From Ruminococcus sp. (GTDB taxonomy: Bacteria > Bacillota > Clostridia > Oscillospirales > Acutalibacteraceae), in assembly GCA_017457955.1 (NCBI GenBank), contig JAFTGL010000009.1:186001-250000 (forward strand): a stretch of 64,000 nt of DNA, given 5' to 3'. Of this stretch, positions 24,905 to 34,444 are shown piece after piece. Made by a program: the position numbers and the translations under genes. The first letter of the stretch is position 1. Each line of letters begins with the position of its first letter. The notes below the pieces were generated by a model, which had not been told where the DNA came from, did no database searches, and was given only the letters and a program-made list of their open reading frames with translations.

Positions 24905-27900
24905 TCAGCTTTCAAGATCAGGATTGTAGTTGTAGTATTTGCACCAGTCGCCGTTGTTCTTGCCGATCAGATCATCCTGGATAACGACCCAGATCTCGGG
25001 ATAGTCGTCGTAAGAAATACCGATATCCTCACCGTTCACTCTGCCGTAATCCATTGTCTGCGGGGTACCGGAGCCCTGGCTGATGATGAAGTAGTAGTTC
25101 AGACCGCCGGGGATCGGGAAGGTCACGTTGTACCAGCCGTTCTCATCGGGGTTGGTGAGCGTTTTGCCCGGCCAGCCGGTTTCTTCATAGCAGTTGATCG
25201 CCTGACCGGAGCCGTCATATGCCCATGCCCAGAGGTTGGGATCCCATGTCTCGTCGCCACTGTGCTTGACGTGCATGACAGGGCTCGCGACGCTGTAGGA
25301 ATACCAATAGGTAACAACTGTCTTCTTGTTCACGGTACCGGACGCGTTAGCAGGAGTTTCGTCGAGCTTATAGTAAGCGATGGTCAGAGGCTCGGTCGTG
25401 TAGCTGTCGCCGTAGCGCAGGGTCTGGACGGTCGCGGTCGCGATCGACTTAGTGCCGTCATCGGTTCTGCCCAGATAACGGGTGGTAACGGTGTAGACAG
25501 GAGCAATCATGCCCGCGCAGAAGCGCTGGAGCAGTGTTACGTCGGGAGAATCGGTCACGCCGTCGAGATCATAGTCGCCGCGCTTCTCATGCTCTGCGTC
25601 AAGACGGTTCAAATAAGCCAAGTGTCTCTGGAGAACGGTCACGTCAATGATATCGACTACGCCGTCATCGTTGAGGTCGCCATCGGGGGCTGTGAATCTC
25701 TCGGGAACATAGTCGCGATAGTGATAAGTAACAGTCTGTTCTTCATCAGAGAATACGCCTGTTTCGTCGCCCTCAACACGATCCAGCTCATACTGAAGCG
25801 GAATGGAGCCGTCAGCCGTTACGGAGTAGCCTTCGCCGGGCTTGCCGATCAGAGTGCTGCTGGTTAAGGTCTCGCCTGTAACGTCATAAACGCTGTTGAC
25901 GGTCAGGGTGGAGAAATCGGAAGGAATCGCGGTCTCTTCGAAGGTGCTCTTCTCAACAGCGATCATTGCCGAGTAAGCGGGTACGGTAAAGGTTCTGCCC
26001 TTGACCTCGCCGAGCTTCTGGACGCCTGCCTGCTTGTCGTTGACAACGATGACCCACTCGGAATTATCGGTCACGCCGGAAGAGGCCTTAGTGAATCTAT
26101 AATTCTTTACTATGTTAGCGCCATTGTAAATGACTGCGATCTTGCTCCACTCGCCCTCAGTGTTGTTATCGATGGTATAAGCGATCGGGTTCACGGAACC
26201 GGTTGCGGAAGTATCGAAATTATACTTATAGTTTCCGCCGGCAGCCTCTGTTACATTTGCGGTAAAGGGAGAGAACACCTTTCTCAGCTCGAACAGACCT
26301 CTGTAGTAGGAGACGATATCGGCGTTGGTCTCGAGGAGCGACCAGTCGATCATGTTCAGTGTAGCCGCACTCTTGTAGGAGTTCTCGTCGCCGTCCTTGG
26401 AACGACCCATCTCTTCACCCGCAAGCAGGAAGTCCATACCCTGAGAGGTGCTGATGATCGCGCCGGTCAGTTTGTTCTGAGCGACAACGTTCGCAAAACG
26501 CTGGCGGTAGTTCGCTATGGTGCCGTTCTGATCGACATAAGCGAGCTTATCATAAAGGGTATAGTTATCGTGGCAGGAAGCGTAGGTCAGGCACTGTTCG
26601 GGAGTGACAGCATGCCATCTTGACTTACCGACGGTGTTCGCGCGGATACCGAAGTTGACGCCGGGAGCGGAGGTCTTGACGTTCTGTACAAAGCCGCCTT
26701 CTTCCTTATGGAATACATTACCCTTGATCGCGTCACGGATCTGGTCGTTGAAGAAACCGATACGGGTGGAAAGCTTATCAGAGTTGCCCTGAGTGGTCAT
26801 GAAGGTAGCAGTGCCCGCGCAGGTGGTGGGATCATAAACGGTGTCGCCTGCCCAGCCTTCGCCGTACATCACGATGCGGGAGTCGATATCGTCCATATCG
26901 TCGCGGATCATGTTCATGGTCTCGCCGTCGTGTACGCCCATCAGGTCGAAGCGCAGACCGTCGATATGGTATTCGTTGACCCAGTAGCTGATCATATCGC
27001 GCATATACTTGCGGTACATCGCGCGCTCGGAGGCGGTGTCGTTGCCGCAGCCGGACTGCTGGCTGTAGCCTCCGTCGGCAGTCATTCGATAGTAATACTC
27101 GGGAACAGAGTAGTTGAAGCAGGAATCAACAGAATAGGTGTGATTGTAAACCACGTCCATGATGACGCCGATACCTGCGTTATGCAGCGCCTGGATCATC
27201 GCCTTTGCTTCTTTGATACGGACGTTGCCGTCGTAGGGGTTCGAGGAATAGGAGCCCTCGGGAACACCGTAGTTCTTCGGGTCATAACCCCAGTTGAACT
27301 GTGAATCGTCGCCGGACTCGTCGATGGTCGCGAAGTCGTACATCGGGTTGATCTGAACGTGAGTGACGCCCAGATTCTTTAAGTAGTCGATGCCGGTGGA
27401 AATAACGCCCTTGTTGTCAAGGGTGGTGCCGGTCTCGGTGAAGCCGAGGAACTTACCGCGGTTCGCATCGCTGACGCCGGAATTCGGCGCATAGGTGAAG
27501 TCCTTTACGTGGACTTCCCAGATGATCGCGTCGGTCTGTTGGTCGGTAAAGACGTGAGAATCGCTCTCCCAGCCCTCGGGGTTGGTCTCAGCGGTTGTCA
27601 GATCAACGACCATGGAACGGTTGCCGTTGACGCCGACCGCGTAGGAATAAACGTCCTCGGTCTCATGGGTGATCTCAGTGGTGCCGTTATAGATGTGGTT
27701 GGGGTTGGTGATGGAGTAGGTGTAGTAGGTGTTGACGATGTCGCCTTCGACGGTAGTCGTCCATACGCCTGTCCACTTGTCGCCGTCCATCAGCTTTTCC
27801 ATCCCGGTGGTGCCGAGATCCTGTGCGCCTTCTTCATCGTCGGAGCCGGTCGCGTAGCGGTTGAGCTTGACCTCAGTCGCCAGCGGCGCCCAGACCTTGA

Positions 27901-28087
27901 AAGTGGTGGCTTCGGGAGAGTAGATCGCGCCTAACTCTCCGTCATAGGCATATTCCTGATCCAGCGCCATAGCGGCGTCGCTGTAGGGATTGGTCGCGGC
28001 GGAGGTGGAAACGATCGCCACGGACATCATCGAAGCAACAAGCACTGCGCAGAGAAGCAGGGATATGAGCTTTTTTGTTTTTTTCAT
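24905..28087 (-). CDS. Secreted type I pullulanase with dockerin and starch-binding module
   Basis: 1060 aa. A signal peptide (MKKTKKLISLLLCAVLVAS...STSAA) is followed by a CBM48-like domain (YSPEATTFKVWAPLA) and a GH13 type I pullulanase domain. The latter shows NWGYDPKNY, IMDVVYNHTY, GLRFDLMGVHD (nucleophile), MYGEGWAGD (acid/base) and YASCHDNYTLYD. Residues about 802-860 form a type I dockerin with two Ca-binding repeats (DLNDDGVVDIIDVTVLQRHL and DYDLDGVTDSPDVTLLQRF). Residues about 930-1055 resemble CBM26. It cleaves alpha-1,6 branches of starch outside the cell and should attach to a cohesin scaffold. AAGGAGG precedes the ATG. Confidence 0.93.
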   Translation of the reverse strand: MKKTKKLISLLLCAVLVASMMSVAIVSTSAATNPYSDAAMALDQEYAYDGELGAIYSPEATTFKVWAPLATEVKLNRYATGSDDEEGAQDLGTTGMEKLMDGDKWTGVWTTTVEGDIVNTYYTYSITNPNHIYNGTTEITHETEDVYSYAVGVNGNRSMVVDLTTAETNPEGWESDSHVFTDQQTDAIIWEVHVKDFTYAPNSGVSDANRGKFLGFTETGTTLDNKGVISTGIDYLKNLGVTHVQINPMYDFATIDESGDDSQFNWGYDPKNYGVPEGSYSSNPYDGNVRIKEAKAMIQALHNAGIGVIMDVVYNHTYSVDSCFNYSVPEYYYRMTADGGYSQQSGCGNDTASERAMYRKYMRDMISYWVNEYHIDGLRFDLMGVHDGETMNMIRDDMDDIDSRIVMYGEGWAGDTVYDPTTCAGTATFMTTQGNSDKLSTRIGFFNDQIRDAIKGNVFHKEEGGFVQNVKTSAPGVNFGIRANTVGKSRWHAVTPEQCLTYASCHDNYTLYDKLAYVDQNGTIANYRQRFANVVAQNKLTGAIISTSQGMDFLLAGEEMGRSKDGDENSYKSAATLNMIDWSLLETNADIVSYYRGLFELRKVFSPFTANVTEAAGGNYKYNFDTSATGSVNPIAYTIDNNTEGEWSKIAVIYNGANIVKNYRFTKASSGVTDNSEWVIVVNDKQAGVQKLGEVKGRTFTVPAYSAMIAVEKSTFEETAIPSDFSTLTVNSVYDVTGETLTSSTLIGKPGEGYSVTADGSIPLQYELDRVEGDETGVFSDEEQTVTYHYRDYVPERFTAPDGDLNDDGVVDIIDVTVLQRHLAYLNRLDAEHEKRGDYDLDGVTDSPDVTLLQRFCAGMIAPVYTVTTRYLGRTDDGTKSIATATVQTLRYGDSYTTEPLTIAYYKLDETPANASGTVNKKTVVTYWYSYSVASPVMHVKHSGDETWDPNLWAWAYDGSGQAINCYEETGWPGKTLTNPDENGWYNVTFPIPGGLNYYFIISQGSGTPQTMDYGRVNGEDIGISYDDYPEIWVVIQDDLIGKNNGDWCKYYNYNPDLES

Positions 28088-28136
28088 GCTTTTTCCTCCT
28101 TAATAATATAATAAAAATTATTATTGCAATAATTTA

Positions 28137-31061
28137 TTATTCATCAATGTCGATCGCGTTCATCTTGCGCTTTTTGGACGAACGGAGCAGGATCGCCGCC
28201 AAGGCAAGGAGCAGGATCGCCGCGCCCGCGATGATCAGGTAGATCGTGAAATCAGCTTTCGGCTTCTGATAATACAGGATCACGTTCAGCTCGTTTTCAT
28301 CAAACAGCGCGTTATCGTTGGAAATATCATAGAACTCGTAGCCGTCGAATTCCATGTCCTCGATCTCGAGCTCATCGCCCTCGACGCCCATATAGGATTT
28401 CAGCGCGAGGATAGAGCCGTCGTCAGCCATATACAGAACGTTCGCGGGACAGGTGTACTCGGTTTCCTCGTCGGATTTCTCCGCCTTTATATAACGATAG
28501 ATAACCTCGATCGGCTCGTCGGCGTATAAGCCCGCGCCGTTTTCGGGCAGATCATCCAGATCGAGCGAATAGCCCTTGACGCCGGGGATGGACGGGGTGA
28601 AATACTGCTGTCCGACGCGGTTCGTCATCACAACGGTATTGGACAGGGGCTTGTCGTCCTCATCGACATATTTGATGGTGACGGTGGAATAGTCTCCCTC
28701 ATACGCTTCACAGTCGACGTTCACGACGTCATACGCCTTGGTGAAGGAGCCGCTGAGCGCGGACTGAGAGAGGATATTATAATCGAACAGGATCTCGGAC
28801 GGAGTCGCCGCTACGTAAGACTCTTTCAGGCTGCCTGTCAGGCGTTCTTCGCATACGACAGCGCCGTCGTTGGTCTTATCCTTATAGCGGATATACAGGA
28901 GACATTCGGGGGCTTCCTGCTCAATCTCCGCAAAGCCGTCCGCGTCAACTAAGATACACGCGGATGTCGCGGGGACATTGACAGAACCGCTCTCAGTCCC
29001 CAGAGAGGATAATCCCGCGCGGCTGTCATCCGCCATCTTCACCCATTCGCCCTCGGGCAGAGTGACCTTGGATGCGTTGGCAGTGTCGCCGTTGAGCACA
29101 ACGACGACCGTCGGAGAACCGTCCATCGACAGTGAATATGCGATGGTATTTTTAACTGAGGTCTCCAGATATTCGAGGTCGGAATCGCCTGCCCCGTCAC
29201 GCAGAGCGGGGATCGCCTTGCGGATCGCGATCAGTCCCTGATAATAGTCGGTCAAGAATGTGAAACGATACCGCGACTTCCAGTCGATTTGGTTTACTTC
29301 TACAGAAGAAATATAGGAATTGTTATCGCCCTGCTTGGTTCTGCCGAGCTCCTCGCCCGCCAGCATGAACGGTACGCCGCGCGACATCAGGACTGCCGCG
29401 GCGGAGAGCTTGTTCATCGCGACGAGGTCTTCCCTGCGCTGTGAATACTTCCCGTCGCCGTAGACGGAATCGGTCAGCTTATCGTAAAGAGTCAGGTTAT
29501 CGTGGCAGGAGGCGTAGTTGACGCACTGTGAGGGCACGGAAGCCCAGCCTGAGCCGTCGCCCTCGATCGCGCCGCGGACGCCGCCCTTGGAAGAACCGTC
29601 CTGCACAAAACCTTTTTCGGCAGCATTGAAGTTCGAGCCCTTGATCGCGTCGCGTCCCGAATCATTGAACGCCCCGATCCCCTGATCGAGCTTGTACAGA
29701 TTATCCTGATTTGCCAGCTCGATGCCCGCGGGAACGGTGGTGCTCATGTTCCATGCTTCACCGTACATAATGATCTTGTCGCCGCCGGGCAGCGCGTTGA
29801 GATCGGAGCGGATACCGTTCATGGTATCCACGTCCATCAGACCCATCAGATCGAATCGGAAGCCGTCGATATGATACTCCTGCGCCCAGTAAGCTACGGA
29901 TTCACGGATGAATTTGCTAACCATGTAGCGTTCGGTCGCGACGTCGTTGCCGCAGCCCGAGCCGTTCGACCAGGTGCCGTCCTCATTGATACGGTGGTAG
30001 TAGGACGGAACCAGCTGATTGAAGAACGAGTCCTCGGAGAAGTAGGTATGGTTGTACACAACGTCCATGATGACGCCGATACCCGCGTTGTGAAGCGCCT
30101 GTATCATCTGCTTGCACTCCGAGATACGCACCCTGCCGTCGTAGGGGTCGGACGAATAGGAGCCTTCGGGGACGTTGTAATTTTTCGGGTCATAGCCCCA
30201 GTTGTACTGGCCGTCGAGGGATTCCGCTTCATCAATGGAAGCAAAATCATAGAACGGATTGATCTGAACGTAGTTGACGCCCAGCTCCTTTAAATAATCA
30301 ACGCAGGTAGAGACGCCGCCTTCCGCGCCGCCGAGGGTCGTGCCTGTCTCGGTGAACGCGAGGAACTTCCCGCGGTTCTTCTCACTGACGCCTGAGGACG
30401 TGTCCGCGGAGAAGTCGCGGACGCTGACCTCCCAGATGACAGCGTCAGAGGCGTTGTCCGCGCGAGTAAAGCTGTCATCCGACCAGCCCTCGGGGTCGGT
30501 ATCGTCAAGATCGACGATCATACCGCGGTTGCCGTTCACGCCGACAGCCTTCGCGTAGGGATCGACCACCTCATAGGTGTTGTCGCCGACAGTCACCTTA
30601 TAGGTGTAGTACATGTTCTTGTAATCGCCGTCGAGCGTGATGTACCAGGTACCGACGGCTTTGGAGTACTTCATCGGCTTGACGGTGATCGTGTTGAAGC
30701 CCTCTTCCTCATCAGAACCTGTTTTGTAGATACAGACCTTGACGTCGTCCGCCGCGGGAGACCACACCTTGAAGGTGGTGTAGTCCTCGGTATAGACAGC
30801 GCCTAAGTCGGTATCGTTGTATACGGTTTCATCGAGCTTTTTGGCGTATGCGGCATAGCCGAGCTTCTTCGCGTCGGGCTTGGGAGGCTCGGTTGGAGGC
30901 TGGGTCGGAGCGACGGTAGGCTCCTCGGTTTCTTCCTCAGTCTCTTCTTCGGCTATGACTTCCTCTTCTATCACTTCCTCTTCCTCCGCGTAAAAGCAAG
31001 TGACCGCAACGGAGAAAAGGAGTAAACATACCAAAAGTAGTGAAATTACACGTTTAATCAT
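28137..31061 (-). CDS. Membrane-anchored type I pullulanase
   Basis: About 974 aa. Signal peptide, then a Glu-rich and Pro/Thr spacer, a CBM48-like region (YTEDYTTFKVWSPAA), and a GH13 type I pullulanase domain: NWGYDPKNY, IMDVVYNHTY, GFRFDLMGLMDV, MYGEAWN, YASCHDNLTLYD. Two MucBP-like beta modules with YRYKDK- and VIYRYIK-type ends follow. The protein ends with a membrane helix (FTIYLIIAGAAILLLALAAILL) and a basic tail, not LPxTG. It has no dockerin. It reads in tandem upstream of the dockerin paralogue, 49 nt apart. Start at the ATG at 31061. Confidence 0.92.
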   Translation of the reverse strand: MIKRVISLLLVCLLLFSVAVTCFYAEEEEVIEEEVIAEEETEEETEEPTVAPTQPPTEPPKPDAKKLGYAAYAKKLDETVYNDTDLGAVYTEDYTTFKVWSPAADDVKVCIYKTGSDEEEGFNTITVKPMKYSKAVGTWYITLDGDYKNMYYTYKVTVGDNTYEVVDPYAKAVGVNGNRGMIVDLDDTDPEGWSDDSFTRADNASDAVIWEVSVRDFSADTSSGVSEKNRGKFLAFTETGTTLGGAEGGVSTCVDYLKELGVNYVQINPFYDFASIDEAESLDGQYNWGYDPKNYNVPEGSYSSDPYDGRVRISECKQMIQALHNAGIGVIMDVVYNHTYFSEDSFFNQLVPSYYHRINEDGTWSNGSGCGNDVATERYMVSKFIRESVAYWAQEYHIDGFRFDLMGLMDVDTMNGIRSDLNALPGGDKIIMYGEAWNMSTTVPAGIELANQDNLYKLDQGIGAFNDSGRDAIKGSNFNAAEKGFVQDGSSKGGVRGAIEGDGSGWASVPSQCVNYASCHDNLTLYDKLTDSVYGDGKYSQRREDLVAMNKLSAAAVLMSRGVPFMLAGEELGRTKQGDNNSYISSVEVNQIDWKSRYRFTFLTDYYQGLIAIRKAIPALRDGAGDSDLEYLETSVKNTIAYSLSMDGSPTVVVVLNGDTANASKVTLPEGEWVKMADDSRAGLSSLGTESGSVNVPATSACILVDADGFAEIEQEAPECLLYIRYKDKTNDGAVVCEERLTGSLKESYVAATPSEILFDYNILSQSALSGSFTKAYDVVNVDCEAYEGDYSTVTIKYVDEDDKPLSNTVVMTNRVGQQYFTPSIPGVKGYSLDLDDLPENGAGLYADEPIEVIYRYIKAEKSDEETEYTCPANVLYMADDGSILALKSYMGVEGDELEIEDMEFDGYEFYDISNDNALFDENELNVILYYQKPKADFTIYLIIAGAAILLLALAAILLRSSKKRKMNAIDIDE

Positions 31062-31246
31062 CAATTGAACAACCTCAATTTGGCGGTTTTATACATAGAT
31101 ATCATAGCAAAAAAGTATACGTAATTAATTCTTTTAAAGCACAATAAATAATAATATTCGATAAAATTTATGTAAAGATTCTCTCGGTAACATCCGCTGT
31201 GTTTTTCGCATACAATATAATACCAAATGCTGGAAAGGAGCTCATT

Positions 31247-31558
31247 ATGGAAATGGTCACATATATCGTCCGTCCGGGGAATACCCTGTTCGCGATAGCG
31301 CAGTTCTTCGGCACCTCGGTCAAAGAGATCGCCGAAGCGAACGGACTTGTCTATCCCTATACGATATATCCCGGTCAGGAGCTGGTACTTCCGATCGAAG
31401 AGATACGGTCGCCGCGCTACTATGTGGTGCGCCCGGGAGACACGGTCCTCAGTATCGCCGACCGCTACGGGCTGGAGATAGAAAACCTCTTGGCGCTGAA
31501 CAATCTGGAGAATCCCAATATCATCTATCCCGGTCAGATACTCAGACTGACGCAGTAG
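31247..31558 (+). CDS. Two-LysM-domain protein
   Basis: 103 aa made almost entirely of two LysM modules: YIVRPGNTLFAIAQFFGTSV to YPGQELVLP, and YYVVRPGDTVLSIADRYGLE to YPGQILRLTQ. LysM binds N-acetylglucosamine polymers such as peptidoglycan. No signal peptide is seen, which suggests a spore-coat or cortex role or non-classical export. The ATG at 31247 follows AAAGGAG by 6 nt; a -10-like TATAAT lies at 31216-31221. The gene is monocistronic with a terminator at 31566. Confidence 0.88.
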   Translation: MEMVTYIVRPGNTLFAIAQFFGTSVKEIAEANGLVYPYTIYPGQELVLPIEEIRSPRYYVVRPGDTVLSIADRYGLEIENLLALNNLENPNIIYPGQILRLTQ

Positions 31559-31565
31559 TAAGCAA

Positions 31566-31601
31566 AGCTGCCGCCCTGTATACAGATACAGAGCGGCGGC
31601 T
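31566..31601 (+). terminator. Hairpin terminator after the LysM gene
   Basis: AGCTGCCGCCCTGTAT pairs with ATACAGAGCGGCGGCT around an ACAG loop. The tail is only moderately T-rich. Confidence 0.7.
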
Positions 31602-31622
31602 ATATTATATTGCGGTCAGAGT

Positions 31623-31670
31623 AAAAAATCCTCCTCGAAAGAATACTGAACAGCACCTTTCGAAGAGGAT
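31623..31670 (-). terminator. Terminator of the GT8/acyltransferase operon
   Basis: Minus-strand stem ATCCTCTTCGAAAG / CTTTCGAGGAGGAT with one G-U pair, then a T6 run. It lies 139 nt after the stop at 31809. Confidence 0.75.
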
Positions 31671-31808
31671 ATTTCTCGTTGCAGTTGTCGTCCATTATCC
31701 GGTTAAATCATAGGCCGGTCTTTATCAACTGTTAAATCAAATCATAATATCAGCCTGTCGGACGGAGCTGTCAATTCAGCGGATATATACTTCTGCATGA
31801 CATGGGTA

Positions 31809-33593
31809 TTATTCAGCGACGGCTGACTGAGCGTACTCTGTTTCATACATCAGCGGCATCTGATACTCGCGCTCATAAATTTTCTTCCATAGCGCAAAAT
31901 TCCTGTCAAGCATATCCTTCACACCCTCGCGGTAGGAGAGGGACTTATCGGGATAAATCGGCTTACCGACGTGAATGGTATATTCCTGCACATAAAAGCC
32001 GTCCTCGCCCATGATATCGGAATCCTTCAACGTGATGAAGCACGGCAGCACGGGCACGTTGTTGCGGTACGCGAAGATATACGCGCCGTTCTTCAGAGGC
32101 TTAGGTTTACGGTAGTTCCACCACATCGACTGCTCGGGATAGATGAGGATGTAGTGTCCTTCTCTCAGCAGCTCATCGACGGCCAGCATGAACTTCTTCA
32201 TCGTACCAAGGTTGGAGGAAAGAGGCAGGGTGTCACAGTTGCGCATCAAAAATCCATAGAAGCCCGGAAACGAGGTGTAGTTGCCCTCACGAATCACGCG
32301 GTAAAAACGACGGTTAGGCTGCTCAGCCGCGTCATAGGCGAGCTGAATGGCAAAGCTGTCGAAGGCGTTGAAGTGGTTGCAGGTGATGATTGCGCCTGTG
32401 TTAAGATTTTTGAAATTCTCGATACCCTTGATATCCTTGATGATCAGCTTCTTGTCCTCCATCAGCGAGTTGACAAAGCGTCTGGCGGCGGCGAAGGCGA
32501 GCTTGCTCTTAACCCTTTTCTTAATGCCCTTGGTACCGTATTTGATTTCGTCGGGCATGAGGGTACGCGAGGGCGGGTCGTCCTCCACATCCTCCGAAAA
32601 ACGCCCCTCGCGCTCATACCGAGCGATTTTTTCGAGGATTTCAACACGGTCCTTAGCACGGACGGAGTTGTTGAGCTGACGCTGATAATTATCGCCGCGC
32701 TCCGTCTCCTGCTTGGCAAGCTCCAGCAGATTGAACATCACCTGCTCGTCGCGGGAGCGCTCCTCGGCCGTGTAATTATCAAGCTCTGCTTTCAGCGCGT
32801 TGTACGCGGAGGTTTGGGCGGCATACCGCCAGAAGATATCCGCGCCGGTGCAGTAGGCATAGTGCCATGGCTTTGACACCATGATATAATGGATGATTTT
32901 CGCCTCCTCAATCGGGTAGGGAAACTCGCAGTAAACCTCGGTGTTCCAGCGCTGATCCAGCCAGAGAATGTGATCCTTACAGATGAGGTTGAGATAATCC
33001 TCGTCCTGTGTGACCACAAAGTCATACTCGGCAAGCCTCTCGGCAAATTTTTTAAGCAGTCCGCTTTCACGGAAGCGCACGCAGTTAATCAGCAGGACGC
33101 CTGCGTTAAAGAAGTTGTGCCGCGAAACGCCGACGACCTTTTCTGCATAGGTGCCGTAGCGGTCGGTTTGTACCATCGCCTGCTCATGGCACGCGCCCAG
33201 CCAGTGCTCGCCGAGCTCAGTGCAGAACAGCTCGCTGATATCCCCCTGCACTACGGTATCGCTGTCGATGTACAGCGCTTTGTCCAGCTCGGGGAACATA
33301 TCCGCGATGAACAGGCGGAAGTAGGTCGCCTTGGAATAATAGTCGCGGACAGGCAGGTTCTTTGTTACCGCATTCAGACGTTCGCTGACGTCGGTGAACA
33401 CGATTTGAAAGCCCTCCTGCTCCAGCTCCATCGCCTGACGGCGCGTTTCCTCTCGGATAGAGGTATGCAGAATGTAGATGGTATAGTCATAGTCGCGGGA
33501 CGCGTTGGTAATCAGCGAGTGAATCGACACCATCGTATACTTTACGAAAGCGTCGTCGCACGCATAGAAAATCGGAATATTGAGTTTACCCAT
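31809..33593 (-). CDS. GT8 glycosyltransferase fused to PlsC-type acyltransferase
   Basis: 594 aa with two catalytic halves. Residues 1 to about 270 are a GT8 (LgtC-like) domain: PIFYACDDAFVKYTMVSI, the DXD motif ALYIDSDTVVQGD, NFFNAGVLLIN, and IIHYIMVSKPWHY. A helical linker with many Arg/Glu residues follows (about 275-370). Residues about 385-575 form an acyltransferase: TCNHFNAFD (HX4D), FYRVIREGN, and YPEQSMWWN with the PEQ block. No membrane helix or signal is obvious, so it acts at the cytoplasmic face. Likely role: making an acylated glycolipid or modified glycopolymer. Two relatives of its halves sit directly upstream. Confidence 0.88.
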   Translation of the reverse strand: MGKLNIPIFYACDDAFVKYTMVSIHSLITNASRDYDYTIYILHTSIREETRRQAMELEQEGFQIVFTDVSERLNAVTKNLPVRDYYSKATYFRLFIADMFPELDKALYIDSDTVVQGDISELFCTELGEHWLGACHEQAMVQTDRYGTYAEKVVGVSRHNFFNAGVLLINCVRFRESGLLKKFAERLAEYDFVVTQDEDYLNLICKDHILWLDQRWNTEVYCEFPYPIEEAKIIHYIMVSKPWHYAYCTGADIFWRYAAQTSAYNALKAELDNYTAEERSRDEQVMFNLLELAKQETERGDNYQRQLNNSVRAKDRVEILEKIARYEREGRFSEDVEDDPPSRTLMPDEIKYGTKGIKKRVKSKLAFAAARRFVNSLMEDKKLIIKDIKGIENFKNLNTGAIITCNHFNAFDSFAIQLAYDAAEQPNRRFYRVIREGNYTSFPGFYGFLMRNCDTLPLSSNLGTMKKFMLAVDELLREGHYILIYPEQSMWWNYRKPKPLKNGAYIFAYRNNVPVLPCFITLKDSDIMGEDGFYVQEYTIHVGKPIYPDKSLSYREGVKDMLDRNFALWKKIYEREYQMPLMYETEYAQSAVAE

Positions 33594-33622
33594 AGTGATG
33601 ATCCTCCGTATTATCGTATGTA

Positions 33623-34444
33623 TTATGATTCCTGTTTTTTCAGCTCGAGGTATTCGCCGAGCACGTCGTCAAACTGATGATAGCGGAAGGTGTTGTGCAC
33701 CTTATCGACCTGCCACTGCTTGATGTTCTCCGTATGCGGATAAGGAAGCCAGAAGAGTCTTTTGGAGAAATGCCGCACCACTGTATGCTCATGCAAAAAC
33801 TTCTGGTCATTATATCGCTGCGGGAGCATTTTCTTTTTTGAAGTGGCATGTATCAGCGCCGTCTGGTCGGCAAAGAGAAATTTCTTTCTCCCCAGCTCTG
33901 CGCGCGCTTTTTTGAAAAGCCCCGTCTCGCGGCACTTTTGCATATTGAACAGCAGTACGCCCGCGTTCACATAGTTCGGATAAAGCAGGTACTTGCCGTA
34001 GTGGTCGCGCGAGGCGGCATATTCCGCGTCGCTGATGTCGATATCATACAGCAGGTGCGGGTCGCGGTTGAACAGGATATCTGCGTCGAGATACAGCAGC
34101 TTGTCCGGAATATCGTCCGCCAAATCCGCCAACAGACGAATCAGCGTATAAGGCGAACAGTACGCTCCCTCGTTGGGACAGTCGCCAAGCTCCCTTTCGT
34201 AGAGCTGCGTCACATCCGTGACGGTCACGGTGTTAGCGGGATGATAGCGCTTTATCGCCCGGTCAAATAGCCCGATGTGCTCTTCGGATAACGGTGTGAA
34301 TTTGGGATTCAGCCGCGTCAGCGACATTGTAAAAATATGAAATGAAAACGGCTCGTCGGAAGCGGTACGCTTCATCATTGACAGCGCACAGGTGAGAAAC
34401 CCGTCAAACACACCGTCGTTGCCGCAGAAAAGTACATTAAGCAT
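33623..34444 (-). CDS. GT8 family glycosyltransferase
   Basis: 273 aa. GT8 features: NVLFCGNDGVFDGFLTCALS at the start, LLYLDADILFNRDP with the DXD motif, YVNAGVLLFNM, and FADQTALIHA. A C-terminal HFSKRLFWLPYPHTENI block supplies the usual late His. It is a retaining transferase using a nucleotide sugar; donor and acceptor are unknown. The start overlaps the acyltransferase stop by 8 nt, and it is followed 29 nt later by the GT8-acyltransferase fusion. Confidence 0.88.
   Translation of the reverse strand: MLNVLFCGNDGVFDGFLTCALSMMKRTASDEPFSFHIFTMSLTRLNPKFTPLSEEHIGLFDRAIKRYHPANTVTVTDVTQLYERELGDCPNEGAYCSPYTLIRLLADLADDIPDKLLYLDADILFNRDPHLLYDIDISDAEYAASRDHYGKYLLYPNYVNAGVLLFNMQKCRETGLFKKARAELGRKKFLFADQTALIHATSKKKMLPQRYNDQKFLHEHTVVRHFSKRLFWLPYPHTENIKQWQVDKVHNTFRYHQFDDVLGEYLELKKQES

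Noticed and set aside
24878-25867. Long plus-strand open frame opposite the dockerin pullulanase
   Set aside because: Lies entirely within a gene with strong domain evidence; no ribosome site and no family resemblance.
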